Positions 1-11,863 of a stretch of 64,000 nt of DNA are shown here, in pieces. The position numbers were made by a program, and so were the translations under genes. Origin of the DNA: Liolophura sinensis (Eukaryota; Mollusca; Polyplacophora; Chitonida; Chitonidae). The stretch is taken from NCBI RefSeq assembly GCF_032854445.1, contig NC_088302.1, forward strand, positions 19,215,338-19,279,337. Direction: 5' to 3'. Positions within the stretch are counted from its first letter, which is position 1. The number at the start of each line of letters is the position of its first letter. The notes under the pieces were generated by a model. It was not told where the DNA came from. It saw nothing but the letters and a program-made list of their open reading frames with translations, and searched no databases.

Positions 1-925
1 CAATGTGGTATCGAAGCATCTCTTTCGGATAATGGTCGTGTGTAAGCTTTAATGCGCATGCGCCTAGCCCCAAGCTGTATCGTGGTTGAGAAGTTTTAAG
101 ACGACCAAGATGCCGTTCACGTGGAAAAAATCAAGTTACGCGTTATTTTTGTTCTCGTTTGTTCGTCAGACTTCAAAGAATTGTCATTCGTTCCCACTGA
201 CATGGTAGCCACGGCATAGCGTGCCACTGGGAATGATAGGGGGGCCTAATAGGAGGGTAATGCCAGGAATACATGGCAATCGACAAAACTTCACACTTCA
301 TTACAGTCACAAATCGATCGCGCGACATCACAGCCATAATGGCTCACCAAAATGACTGTCCGTACAATGAGATTTAATGAGATTTGTCCCTAAGCCAGCA
401 ATTCCCATCACGAAACCCCCTGTGAAATTGAACTTTTTAAAACAGGGAGCCGGTCGTTTCGGTTTTCCTTTCGCTATAAATCCCGCTCTTTGCCCGCCAG
501 TGACATTCGGTTGTCGTGCGTAATTATTACATTTTACCGAGGGTTTGTATCTCTCCCTCGCCGAGCAAATCATCGTCTGAGATACAACGGCTGAAGCTCG
601 TGGATGAGGGTTGTGGGGGTAGATATGGTCTCCGGGTGCCATATAAGGCCAAACCTATTGTAAAGCCGGCATACCAGCCTAGACAGGACGTGCTTACATC
701 AGTTCTCAACATCGGGGGGTGCTTACATCAGATATTTTCGCACGTACATTTTATGTCACACGATTATAATAATATAGCACTACAGCGGCTTCGAAGATGT
801 ATATGTTATCTGTATCAATCACTATCCACATTTCAGTTCCTTAGACGGAGAGAATTAAGCTTTATACATGCACCGATGTATACGGCCTGAATTTGAACAA
901 GCTGAACTGTATTAACTTGGGAAAA
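1..925. other. Non-coding left edge, GC-richer 400-720
   Basis: No exon is supported here. The part from about 400 to 720 is richer in G, C and CpG than its surroundings and contains a TATA-like CTATAAATCC near 474 and a CArg-type motif at 639-648, so it could be a promoter or enhancer. Open frames of 104 and 124 codons overlap it on opposite strands, but neither is bounded by convincing splice sites and both lengths are expected by chance in 64 kb. Confidence 0.35.
639..648. promoter_or_regulatory. Candidate CArG box (SRF/MEF2-type)
   Basis: CCATATAAGG matches the CC(A/T)6GG consensus bound by serum response factor. It lies in the GC-richer stretch 400-720. One ten-base match can occur by chance, and no target gene is visible in the window. 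Confidence 0.25.
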
Positions 926-1190
926 GGCCTCCCTGGCCGAGGGGATTAGCACGCCAGCACGGAACAATGTCCCAGAAGCCATCCACCAATGCTGTCGCTA
1001 CGAGTTCAAGTCCAGCTCATGCTGGCTTCCTCTACGGCCGTACGTGGGAAGATCTGCCAGCAACCCGCAAATGGTCATATGTTTCCCCAAGGCTCTGCCC
1101 TGTTTCCTCTCACCATGATGTTGGCCGCAGTCGTATAAGTAAAATATTCTTAAGTACGGCGTAAAGCACAAATAAATAAATAAATAAATA
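926..1190 (+). mobile_element. SINE family A, near full length
   Basis: A tRNA-derived SINE in sense orientation. The head GGCCTCCCTGGCCGAG corresponds to the pol III A-box region and GAGTTCAAGTCC is the B box. These are followed by the family's central domain (CATGCTGGCTTCC, GTACGTGGGAAG, CCAGCAACC) and a tail ending in tandem ATAAAT. A short AACTTGG direct repeat flanks it (914-920 and about 1193-1199) and is a possible target-site duplication. It differs from the younger copies at many positions, so it is probably an older insertion. A 65-codon open frame inside it is SINE sequence, not a gene. Confidence 0.85.
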
Positions 1191-4100
1191 TAAACTTGGA
1201 TTCAAGACAATTCCTGAGCTTGGATTTGACATTGCAATTGTTCCAGTATAACTAAAGAAGATTTGAGGGACGTCAAAAAACTAATTAAGGTTCATACACG
1301 GTTTTCAAATTTGCCGCCAAATTTGCCACACCCAAACCTTGCACTAAAAAAGAACAACTGTTACCAGGTATACATATTTGAACCATTTCGTATAATGCGT
1401 CTATCTTGTACACGGAATCTAAATCATTGTTCAGTTTCCTACCAGGGGAGCGACAAGTTCATTAAGTTATGATAATATGCAAGGTTATCGATAGGCTCGA
1501 GATAACAAAGCCGCTTCCATCATTAATAAACTCAGAAACAAGATATTAGGTCGCAAGTGTTATATCTGACGTTAATCTACTGTGTTAGCCGTAGTGAAGT
1601 AGTGAGGCAAGAACAGACATGGTGGCAATAAAGTCCGAATTTACAGCCACTTAGCGTGTTAAAAAAAAAGAACGAGTTTTGCACAGCTTAGTAGCGCTCA
1701 GTACCATGGTGCCTCGTGCAGTGAAGTGCCACCATCTGTTACCTGTGAACATGTTTGGAGATGCTAAACACTTATCTGACAACACGCCGCATGAGAGTTG
1801 GCTATACTACGATTGGACTAAAGTCTGTCACCTGTAATTCACCGGTGAACAACAGCTTGGAGAGCCCAAGCCTGTTGTGAGACAAGGTATGAGGCCCACG
1901 TGCACACAGTACGAGTCAAAAGACACCAGTACCTTCACATCATACATATAAGGCATCCATAACGTACGCACCTGTCATCAAAGGCTTGCTTTGTTATATC
2001 TATCCGGGGATTTAACAGAGAATAAAGCCTATTAATAACAGCTGTGAGAATACGCGGACAACAAGTGTGGTACGGGCGAAGAGCCGGAAGGTTTCGTTTC
2101 TGGCCAGGAAATGTTGTATATTCGTATTACCATCATATAACCTTTAATATCAAGCAGGGTAACATATGTACTCATAGATACGGTGCACAAGAGTTTGAAG
2201 CTTAACGGGGATAAATTATTTACACAAAACATGATATGTCTGCATGATCTGATGTTATTTTAATGCTGGCAGCGACGTAGTTATTTACGAAACTATATAT
2301 ACAGGTACTCTAAGACAAAGTGATAGCAATTCAGCTCTGTAACACATGGATTGCCAGGTATCAAGCAGTGTACAAAAAAAACAAAATAGCTTTTGTTCAG
2401 ATTGTCTTGACTCGCCTAAGTTAAAAAGTTAAAGTATTTCAAATATTTTGCTGCAAGTATGAAGATCATTTTTATTTACTGGATTACAACTCCCGAGAGA
2501 AGGATTAGGCCTATGTCTAAGATCGTCTACAGTATTTTGTTATTTTGAACACCAGATGGCACGTGCGGTGAAGCTAAATGTCAACAGTGGCACTTTGACT
2601 CCTCACAGAAGAGTTTTCAATGAGTACGGAAATATAACACAGCGATAATTTTGCCTGAAAATAAGCTTTATTGTATGTATGTAATCATTTATACACACAC
2701 ACATATATAAAATGTAGCTAGTCTTAGTCAAACTTATGTGCATGATGAAATTATAGTTATTATACAAGCTGCGCTAATTTTGCCAGCATGGCTGTGGCAT
2801 AAACGAATGTACGTATGTATGCAACATACACGTAGCAACGGTTGCTTAAGACTTATATTTCACAAAACACAAACACAAATATAATATCTGAAACAAAATA
2901 GATACAGAAATATGTGATCTGTAAACAAAAGAGCATTTGATAGAGACAAAAGTTTTGAAAATTGAACTAAAATAATTTGAATTTTCGAAAAAATACATTT
3001 AATTACATGTTGTTATAGAATCTTAAATACATAAATATATTAAGCCATTATTTATATAATGGAACTATTAACATACTACTTTATTTTATTTGTTTTAAAA
3101 TTTCAGGACCAATGTTGTTACAACATTTACAAACAGACCTACAATTTTGAAATTGAGGGCAAACTTAGAAGCACACAGTAAATAACGACATTTTCAAAAT
3201 TTGACGAAACGTAGAAAATTGTTGAATAAACAGTAATGGAGGCCTGGGTATTCTGGCCAGTGTTAGAATTAAGATGCCACGAAAATCGTGCTGCAACATG
3301 CTCTAGCCTCTCTAACGCCTCTAGGCGAAAACGAAACGTGATCGTGACAAAGTGCACTAACTATGAGTCGGTTAATTAGGTTTGTGCAGGTGAGGAGACA
3401 GGTATATCTCTCACCTGGTTATTCTGTTAATGACGACATCATCATTACAGTGTGCCTAATAACGTTTCTATCAGGAACAGGTGTATAGGCTGTCAACATA
3501 TATGCATGTAAACAAGCGAACCTCGTGGTTTATTTATTTAATTCTGTTGTTGTTTTTACGTTGTACTCCAAACTCTTAATTTTTAATAAATTTTGCTATC
3601 AACGGTGGTCAGTTATTGTGGATGAGTGATAGCTGCATGGACGAGAATGGAACCTTCGTTTCTGACAAACCACTAGGCGTAAATGTATTAATAACGGTGT
3701 TACTGGGCTAGTGTTGTCCTACCCGCATATTGAGCTGTAATAGTCACTGTCAAGTTATAAAACTATTGGTAAAGATTCCCTATACATAGTATATTATGAC
3801 AATCCTGTCTAACCTATAATATATATATTTACATATTTTTATTTGATTAATTGAGGATTTTTGTTTGTTAAAATATATGACTGGGGTCAGACATATGTTG
3901 CAATAGAAGACTGATTTTCCTATATTCTTGCAGTACAGAAAACGATAACCAGCTTAATTTTTTTATACTTGTATTTGTATTAAAACAACTTATTAAACCA
4001 GCAGATGTATTTAATTGTAAAATTTCATAGATAGATACCTGTATATAATCATGTAACATATCACAGTAAAATTATATAATTATGTTTAAAATAAAAACTA

Positions 4101-4530
4101 CTTACACTTAATGGATATTACAGCGCTCTAAATGTATAAAAAAATATTTTTTAAAGATGGTTTAAAAAATGTGGAAATGTAAAAAAAAAAAGACACATTA
4201 TTTTAACTTCTGAAAATTTTAAAATACGATTTAATTTGTCCATCATTTCACTAAAATTTACCTTATAACTACAAAATATAAAATGATAATATGGTCTATT
4301 TTACTATTCACTTTCACGTGATTTTACATTTTTGAACTTTAGTAAAGTGCGAGTTATATACTAAGTGACATGGTTGTTGTTTTTGTATCCAATAACAAGG
4401 AGTCACATATGCTGCGCAAGATTTGTTGAGCATCCGTTTTTGAAAAGCATAAACACATTAAGAAGTACATTAAGTTCAAGACAGAATAAAAAATACTTAC
4501 GTTGTTCTACATAATCCAAAACCAGAAAGT
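1191..4530. other. AT-rich intergenic DNA
   Basis: No exon, RNA gene or clear repeat was recognised. The sequence is strongly AT-rich with short A/T runs and scattered ATAAAT motifs. A stretch near 3530-3590 weakly resembles a degraded SINE tail but is too diverged to call. Open frames are all under about 75 codons. Confidence 0.5.
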
Positions 4531-4652
4531 CTATTTATTTATTTATTTATTTGATTGATGTATTACGCCATACTCAAGAATAATACTTATACTATGGCGA
4601 TCAACATTATGGTGGGAAGAAACCCACGACCATCCGCAAGGCCAGCAACTCT
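4531..4652 (-). mobile_element. SINE family A, 3' part only
   Basis: Antisense copy beginning with the ATTTATTTATTT complement of the tail, then TACGCCATACTCAAG, then the central-domain pieces CATTATGGTGGG and CCCACGACCATCCGCA. The tRNA-like head is missing, so it is 5'-truncated. Alignment is by eye against the intact copies at 28526-28786 and 44559-44831. Confidence 0.75.
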
Positions 4653-6904
4653 ATTTGAAAACAATATTTTGATTCGTACTGCAGGCTTATTTATATATTT
4701 GTTTATTAACATTTCTTCTTTCATGATTCTTATGTTACTCTGTATAGGCATTAGTTATTAAATTATCCAAACCTTTATATGTATTAATGTATTATCGGCA
4801 TAAATCTTGTAGAAAATGAAACAGGGTTTGATAATGGAAGTCGAAATATGTCTCTGACATGAATGTACTCATAGCCTAGTTCAACGGTAAAGAAATGTAA
4901 GATTAATTAATGTAAGACCGATTAATTACAAAGCACATGAGAAATTTGCGATTGAAAAATTCAAGCCTGATCTTCTGTTTGAAATGATTTTAGTGTCACA
5001 GTGTTTTGATTTCTTGACACAAGCAGCCTAAATGCATTCTGGTTACAGCTGGTAGACCTTGCGTTTTCTTTTATAATATAGCATCGGTGTCGATGTACGG
5101 AATAGAAAGACAGTAAAGTATTATATACCATTGAAATGCAAATGCTGTGAGTCATGTTTTCTGTGGCTAGTTCAATACATGTGCATCGCTGACATCAGAT
5201 TTGACATAAACGCACAGAGATGCGTATTGCTGCCAATATTTTATCTTGTTTTATGATCTAAACAATTGAAAATGCACTCTTAACAAACATACTCTGTCGC
5301 GATGTAAGTTTTAGTTTAACAATTTATTGCGAGTAATATACATAGTTTCTATGATATAGGCCTATAGGGCCTGCTCAATGCAGAATATGTGTCGTATACA
5401 TGCACAGTGATTCCCCAAAATGCAGGTCTTCCTCGCCCCGTCATTTAAATAAAAATGGAACGACCTGTGTTCATTTTATACTTTAGTTTTCATCTTTCAT
5501 GGATTTTTGAGCTAAAGTCATCATGTAATAACCGTCTCTGGCTATATACACCGAGTATTCTCTAATTCCCTAAACCTTCCTGGTACAACACCCGAAATGT
5601 ATAACTTTGATATATAAGGAGAGCTGTTCACATTATACAATTTTGCGGCCACTGCGTCGATCATCGGACTGATGTTGTCATATCTCGGCACGTTAATGCA
5701 ACTGTGGTCACCAAACTCTCCCCGAACAATCCCCATAATTGTTGATCAACTGTTAAATGTCACAGCCCCTGTGCATCAGAAGTAAGGCGTACTGTGATAT
5801 TTTGAGGTTGTGTTATACGCTGTGGAACCAAGAGCCGAATTACTAACAGCATAATATGCCAAATTCCACGTCCCGCAGCAACTCAGACTCCGCGATATGG
5901 ACGCAGGCAGATTTTGTCTCTTGCGCCCTGACATTCAACGCACACGTGTATGGAGACTGTGTAGGAACCGCGATACGGATCAGCGCTGTACGGGTCCGAC
6001 ATGAGAGACCAACTAGCTCCCTATATCAATACACACTTTATTCACTTCACTGATAACAACCGTCAGCACTGTCGTTTAAGACACTAATTTATCCCACCAT
6101 TATTAACACGTGTAAATGCATTGTTGTCAAAAGTTTCTAATTTCAGATATTGGGGTTTGAATAATAGCACCCGCAAATGAAACAGACTGTAATCTATGCA
6201 TCAAGAAAACGTTTTGAATTCTGACTAAGCCCTTTTTGACCGTTGCAAAACCAGATATTTATCGTTGTGGTGAATATGTGGAGAATATATTTCATTTATC
6301 TGTTTTACTGATTGCCACTTGATTAATAAATTTTAATCAGACAATTCCCAGTTTGGTCATAGCGTAGTTTAACCATACGAATATGCACAAGGTAGATGCA
6401 CCATGCATGTATGTATGAAATTGTGGAAATGCTTTTCTTTCTTTCTTGTATTTAATTGTTACCCTCATTAGCTGAAGGCTATAGCAGTACTAAGTGGCAC
6501 ATGTAACACGTCATCATAATAGGTAATACCTGCGATAGACAGATTTACGCTTGTCTGTCAAATTATTTCAGACTTCACCTTTGAGGAAGACATGCATTTT
6601 TCTGATGTATATCCGGTTAGTTTGATTTATATCCGAGATTATTGGCCATTCGTTCACATTCAAAGGAAAAATGTCTCATATGTAAATTTGACATGGTTAT
6701 AACATTTATGCGTCAGCTTTTCTGATGGCAATTATATTAGGAAAGAAACCTATGAATGATTTTATGACATACTTATACTTTAGCCAGTAAGGAATTTTTC
6801 AAATTAATTCTGGAATACAGACTAAAAAGTTTAATTGTTATGTTAGAATGCAAAGCCTAAAATTTACTGCATTCACGAAATGCTATCTAGGGATCAAAAC
6901 TTAC
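4653..6904. other. AT-rich DNA, probably intron of the 6905-7368 gene
   Basis: The minus-strand exon ending at 6905 leaves its donor into this stretch, so at least its right part should be intronic. No downstream exon could be identified. A GC-richer patch near 5860-6050 carries a 65-codon frame with no splice support. Confidence 0.4.
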
Positions 6905-7368
6905 CTTCTTAATCCACCAACACTAGGATCAATGATGAGACGTAATCTATGAAATCCACTGTCCTTAGCGCTTTGAACAATGCGGTTAGACGGAGGGTTG
7001 TTATCGGGCTTTTTTCGGCCACGCTGTTTCGTGTCAATCGTTTCGTAAACTCTGTCCTCTTTGTCCCGAACTCGGGAACACACAGATGAACGGAGAGCTT
7101 CGATTTCGGCTCGAAGTTTTTCCAAGGAATCAAACACCTCAGAATTGGAGTAAATGGTGCCACGGTCAATGGCGGAGTCCGTCAGGGGAACGAGACTTTC
7201 GGCGTACAGCCCTAATGGCTCTTTCCTTACCGGTGAATACACGCGGTTCTGCATTGTATCCTCCACATAGGTGTTCCTTGGCAGCAAACCTTCTAGCTCA
7301 GCTTGGTGTGGTGGACTCCGGCGAAACTTTGTGTTATTCTCTTCATCTCTTTGAACTTTATCCATCAT
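6905..7368 (-). CDS. First coding exon of an unrecognised gene (partial)
   Basis: This exon gives 154 codons plus two bases, starting MMDKVQRDEENN and ending at an AAGAAG|GTAAGT donor (intron GT at 6904-6903). I chose the double ATG at 7368 because the frame stays open upstream to about 7557 but contains no earlier ATG. A possible splice acceptor (TTGGGAAATACAG, cag at 7414-7412) lies just upstream, so a 5' non-coding exon may exist. The protein is hydrophilic and charged with no signal peptide. A central segment (EVFDSLEKLRAEIEALRSSV) looks like a short coiled coil, followed by a basic stretch (KQRGRKKPDNNPP) that could be a nuclear or nucleic-acid-binding patch. I do not recognise the family. 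A frame this long is unlikely but not impossible by chance; the good donor at its end makes it more credible. Downstream exons were not found. Confidence 0.5.
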
Positions 7369-7779
7369 TTTCACAATATACGACCAATTCAACACAGACA
7401 CAAGGTAGGGTCTGTATTTCCCAAGAAACAGAAACAAAGAAAAAACACTTCCTCGAAAAGTAAGTTTGGAAGACACATACGCAGTAAAATATACCGGAGA
7501 AAACCCTCGTAAAATCCTGCTAATGAAGAATGAAACTTCCGTCGGCGTTATCTGCAAAATATTCCGTAAATGTAGCTATATATGTATAGCTGATCTCAGC
7601 TCGTTAGTCCAGGTATCTTCCCTCCTGTAAGGCTATCCATTCTTTCCACCAGACGTATGGTAAACCTTCAGCCCACTTCTTCTCAGTTCAATTATTTTAG
7701 ACAGCAGTGCATTAGCGACATTTTCTTTTGTAAGTTGCTGATGTAAAACTCCCTTCCTTAAACGGCTGTACCAAATTAC

Positions 7780-8740
7780 AAGTTAATGTCGTTGTGATCA
7801 GAGCGGACGAGCAGTGGCTGACGGCAGGGATTAGCAGTCGACTCCACACCAAGGCTCTCCTCCGACGAGCGAACCGTTACACAGTGTTGCCAGCCACGCT
7901 GACTATTTTGTTATTGGCAGGACCGCTACATCGAGTCTGATCACTACCGCACGCTGAGAAAACCGATGCGGCATCGAGTGGCGGAGGATCGTTTTCTCCA
8001 CAGTGACGTCGCACCAATAGTCAGCACACAGCACACAGGTAAAAGTTAATTTTTGCCGGCCTGGGCCTCGCTTCTTGCTGTGAAAGGGAAGTCGATGACA
8101 GGCCTTGAGAGAGCTGTATTTTTGCCGGTTACCGACTCATTACGGACTTAATTGATGCTACACGAGAGGAGAGTGGCTGACTGATTGTTTACAGTGGTCT
8201 ACAGTTCCCGACTTACACGCATTGTTCGCGCCGGTGGAATCGCAATTGCGGCACGATGCCACTCGAGTCAGATGAAACTATTAGCCGAGGAACTCATTGA
8301 TATGAATAACCCTTATCTTATTTCTCTTTATTAATGAGAAAATAGCATCTACCGTTGCCGAGAATCTGCTCGTGCCTCTGACTAGGCCGTCACCGACTTC
8401 ATTTGCGGCCTCCTTCTCTAACAGTGCTTAGGGGCCTCCTCAGTCTGGAATTTCAGAGCTTCCTAAGGGTTGCTTAGCAGCGCGACATGGCGTTCAAAAT
8501 GGAAAGCTTTTCACGTTGGAATGGGTGCTCGACGAACGTGTCTCTGTCGCAGTCCAGTCTCATCGACTGGACTGGTGAAGATACACTTAGTCCTACTTAA
8601 AGCTAGCTCGTCCTTGTCTAATCTTCAACGTCTCAGCGATTGCCGAGGTAATGGTTGTCGCCCGCTTGCTGATTCCACACGACCTGAGCGCCAGCGAATC
8701 TCATTAGCTCGGGCTGTTTAAAGGGAGGACATTATCCCGG
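7780..8740 (-). promoter_or_regulatory. CpG-richer candidate promoter region
   Basis: CpG dinucleotides are visibly denser here than in the flanking AT-rich DNA. The stretch contains a CRE-type TGACGTC at 8004-8010 next to ACCAATAG (CCAAT at 8013-8017), plus an inverted CCAAT (ATTGG) near 7914. It lies upstream of the minus-strand exon at 6905-7368, so it is a candidate promoter for that gene, strand inferred from this. It could instead serve a + strand gene: a short ATG frame with good context starts at 8487 (MAFKMESFSRWNG) but closes after 37 codons. Confidence 0.35.
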
Positions 8741-9201
8741 GCTCACGGTCAACTTAAAAGTTAAGGAACCCAGCCCCTGGGCGGGTAAACGCGTCCTAAG
8801 AAATAATACCCTGTAATAGAACATCTTTATCAGCAAGGGAAATCTATAGAGGCGGTAGGGTGAATTGGCGGGAAGACTGTTCTTCCAGTCCATTCTATAT
8901 GATTGTGACATTGTCGAATGCAGGGACAGACTTGATACAAATATGACATGTGACAAGAAATAAATGACACAAGTAAATAGATAAAAAACGGAAATGATAA
9001 CCCATTAGAATAAAGCAATCTAATAGAGCCAAGGACGCCGCGATGCGAGGCAATAACAGACGACTGTAAACGTCACGAACGTCATAAAATGTTACATTTA
9101 ATTGACGTCTTTGACGGGTATTTAATGTTGAGGCAAATGAATGCAGCTGAGTAGTAAACTGTGTCGCGCATCTTGTTTTGAAATTAAAGTATAATCTGTG
9201 A

Positions 9202-9385
9202 GGCCTCCGTGGCCGTGGTGGTTAGCACGCCAGCGGGGCGCAGTGACCAAGGAGCCTCCGATCAGCGACCGCCGCTGCGAGTTCAAGTCCAGCTCATGCT
9301 GGCTTCCTCTACGGCCGTACGTGGGAAGGTATACCAGCCTCCTGTGGATGGTCGTGGGTTTGCCCGAGCCTCCCACCACAATGCC
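9202..9385 (+). mobile_element. SINE family A variant, 3'-truncated
   Basis: The head GGCCTCCGTGGCCGTGG, the B box GAGTTCAAGTCC and the central domain (CATGCTGGCTTCC, TACGTGGGAAGG, GGATGGTCGTGGGTTT) are clear. It breaks off at the CCACAATGCCG motif, before the usual tail, and passes directly into another repeat at about 9391. This copy may therefore be cut by, or fused to, that second repeat. Both strands carry 85-150-codon open frames that are SINE sequence. Confidence 0.8.
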
Positions 9386-9390
9386 GAACG

Positions 9391-9505
9391 AATTGGAAGC
9401 TATTTGCCAGCTATCACACTGTCGTCGCTGCGCTGGTTTTACTCTTTATGCTGTACGTTTTTAATTATATTGAGGGAACAGAATATATATTTTGACGTAG
9501 TTCTA
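9391..9505 (+). repeat. Dispersed repeat C, fragment
   Basis: The stretch with CCAGCTATCACACTGTCGTC, GGTTTTACTCTTTATGCTGT and ATTTTGACGTAG matches 60361-60480 in the same order with scattered differences. No coding capacity or terminal structure is visible, and the element type is unknown. Confidence 0.6.
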
Positions 9506-11255
9506 AATTACGTGTGGTCTTATGTAAGATTTATTAGTAAGTATACATCTGAAGTGAAGCCTTGGGCAAGCCTTGGTGTGTACATGTATGTTCCTGTACA
9601 GAGGGGAACTCTGTGTACTCTATACACCTTTCCCCAGGGACGCATCCTCACTTCACCGTAAAGCGTAGTGGAACGAAAAACTGTAACTGCAAGTGACTAC
9701 CTTATCTCTCCAGGGAATTAACAGTCACTTGTCCCCGGACGTACCGAGGAAGCACCTGATGTGACAGGTCCAGCACTAAAGGACGGTGCCCATCGATCTA
9801 CCCACATGCGGTGACACGGCCCAGCCTGTTACTATAAACCCTACACTCCTATTCACGCTGAAAATGTATGCTTTATTTAAACTCGGCAGGCGGTGTATGT
9901 TCGTGATAAACATAGCTTGCTGTGGACTTGCTGAGTGCACAATATGAGCCCTTCATAAACATCATCGTTGAGACTGAAAAGGTTGAAGTTAATGTCAATA
10001 GCTTTCTACTACCTGTTTAATACAGCCATAGAGGGATTGCTTTGACCAGGTAATGATAATGATGGAATTATAACCCGCAGTCATCTGGAACCGTGCTTAC
10101 AGCCTCAGGGCCTCGCCACTTGACAATGCTCTGCGAATTGCACTCACCTCAACGTCTCAATAGTGACTAATGAAATAACATTCTCATTGATTTGTCTGGA
10201 AACGAGAATTAAAGTGTAATCGATTCGTGTCTTTGTTGTTTACCTGCAGGTCGATAATTGTAATGAGAACAGGGTGGGGTCATTTAATCAGCCCGTCTTG
10301 GCGGTGGACTACCTGCGTAAGGCGGTCGATGAATCTTTTCCTGATAGGAACCAAATGGGAGTTTTAGAACCAATGTGCTTCACAATCTGCAATTGCACAC
10401 GTGCTCTGCTATCGTATAATTTAAACAAAGCCAGGTGACTCAATCATGAATCTTTAAGTAACGGAGTATAATTCACTTATGATTTTGTTGATTGACTGGC
10501 TGTTTAAGACAATATTCAAGAAGTTTTTACTTATACGTGGTCGGTCTGTTTCTGTGGGCGGAGGAAAGAAACCGGAGAACCCAGGGAAAACTACCGACCT
10601 TTGATAAGTGACTGACAAGCTTTCTCATGAGTGACTTAAGGTTTGCGTGTTGATATCATGGACGACAAGTGGTCTTCAACGAACGTGAAACTGAATAAAC
10701 GGTCCTATCTACAACGTCAACCTTTTATTTAGTGGTGAAAGCACTAGTAACTCTAGATTATGAAAAAGAATGAACGGGCCTTGTATTCGAATCTCACTCT
10801 ACCATACACTAAACCAAGGTGCACTCAGGAGTTACAAGTCTTCACCCTTCGCCACTAACTCTCAAAATAATAAAACATAATCGACAATATCGTGACGTAA
10901 CATCTGTCGTTTAATTTCTCGATAGTCCATACGAACAGTGAACGCAACATAATGCACAATTCCTTATTGATTGGCAGTAACTGAACGCACACCTCGTGTG
11001 TCACGTCGAAATCACGCAACTTACCCACTCAGCTACATTTAGCTCCATAAACCACTGGTGAATAAATATGGACAGATTGTCTAGAACTTCTATTGCTTTG
11101 CCTCATAACTGTGTTTTATCCGGCTTGACCATTGGCTAGGGGCTAATGTGCACTGAGTTCATTAAAACAGTTGGGTTGGACATACAGAGTTGAGATCAAA
11201 GAGCAACTGAGATATATATTTGTGACTAATGTTGACTTGTAAATAAGAACAGCAC
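9506..11255. other. Intergenic DNA
   Basis: No exon was recognised. It includes a diverged SINE central domain at 10541-10640 and a B-box-like TATTCGAATCTC near 10784 without a recognisable tRNA fold. Confidence 0.4.
10541..10640 (-). mobile_element. Diverged SINE central domain
   Basis: GTGGGCGGAGGAAAGAAACC, GGGAAAACTACCGACC and CTGACAAGCTTTCTCATG follow the same order as the antisense central domain of SINE family A (GGCGGAAACCGGGC, GGGGAAACCCACGACC, GTTGCTGG...CCTTCCCACA). The flanks do not match family A, which suggests a different SINE sharing the central domain. Confidence 0.5.
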
Positions 11256-11315
11256 ATGATCTGAATACTGATTAAATGATCTGAATACTGATTAAATGAT
11301 CTGAATACTGATTAA
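11256..11315. repeat. 20-bp tandem repeat, 3 exact copies
   Basis: The unit ATGATCTGAATACTGATTAA occurs three times without mismatch. Perfect identity suggests recent expansion. Confidence 0.95.
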
Positions 11316-11410
11316 ATGCACATGCATGAAAAATTCTGTGCGCCTTTGTAGTATCACAAAAAACTCTCGACTGTCTCCCTTTGCACGACTCCGTCATACC
11401 GTAAATGTGC

Positions 11411-11495
11411 CCGATTTCCTCCCACCATGCATAATGCTGGCCGCAGTCGTATAATTGAAATATTCTTAAGTACGGTGTAAAACACCTATCAAGTA
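11411..11495 (+). mobile_element. SINE family A 3' tail fragment
   Basis: TTCCTCCCACCATG, AATGCTGGCCGCAGTCGTAT and ATATTCTTAAGTACGGTGT match the 3' third of family A. The head and central domain are absent, and the tail lacks the usual ATAAAT run. Confidence 0.75.
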
Positions 11496-11756
11496 AAGCA
11501 CCGCAAATGTGGCTTTTGTAAAGGACTGTTTGTATGTATATATTATAATTAAAGACGGACAGCATAGGGAGTAATCCCAGAGCAGCGATGACAGTGTGAC
11601 AGTAAAATATCATAGCGAAAATATCAAAACTGATACTTTCCTAACAGATACAACACTTTGCAGCAGTAAGGGCTCATATACATAGAAATGCCAATTTTTG
11701 CGCCATAAAGTTCTCTTCCCGAGATCGTTTTTAACACACGTCCCTTAATGGGTCAC

Positions 11757-11863
11757 TCTGGTCGTATATGGGAAGGTCTCCCAGCAACATGCGGATGGTC
11801 GCCATCGCAGAGGTGAAATGTTCATGGGTACGGCCTAAAACACTAATCAAACAAATAAATAGA
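11757..11863 (+). mobile_element. SINE family A, internally deleted
   Basis: The copy contains CGTATATGGGAAGGTC, CCAGCAACATGCGGATGGTC and then, after a deletion, GTACGGCCTAAAACACTAAT with a CAAATAAATAGA tail. The head and part of the 3' region are missing. Confidence 0.75.

Noticed and set aside
8487-8600. Short + strand coding start MAFKMESFSRWNG
   Set aside because: Good ATG context in a CpG-rich stretch, but it closes after 37 codons and the only candidate donor (CTG|GTGAAG) is weak.
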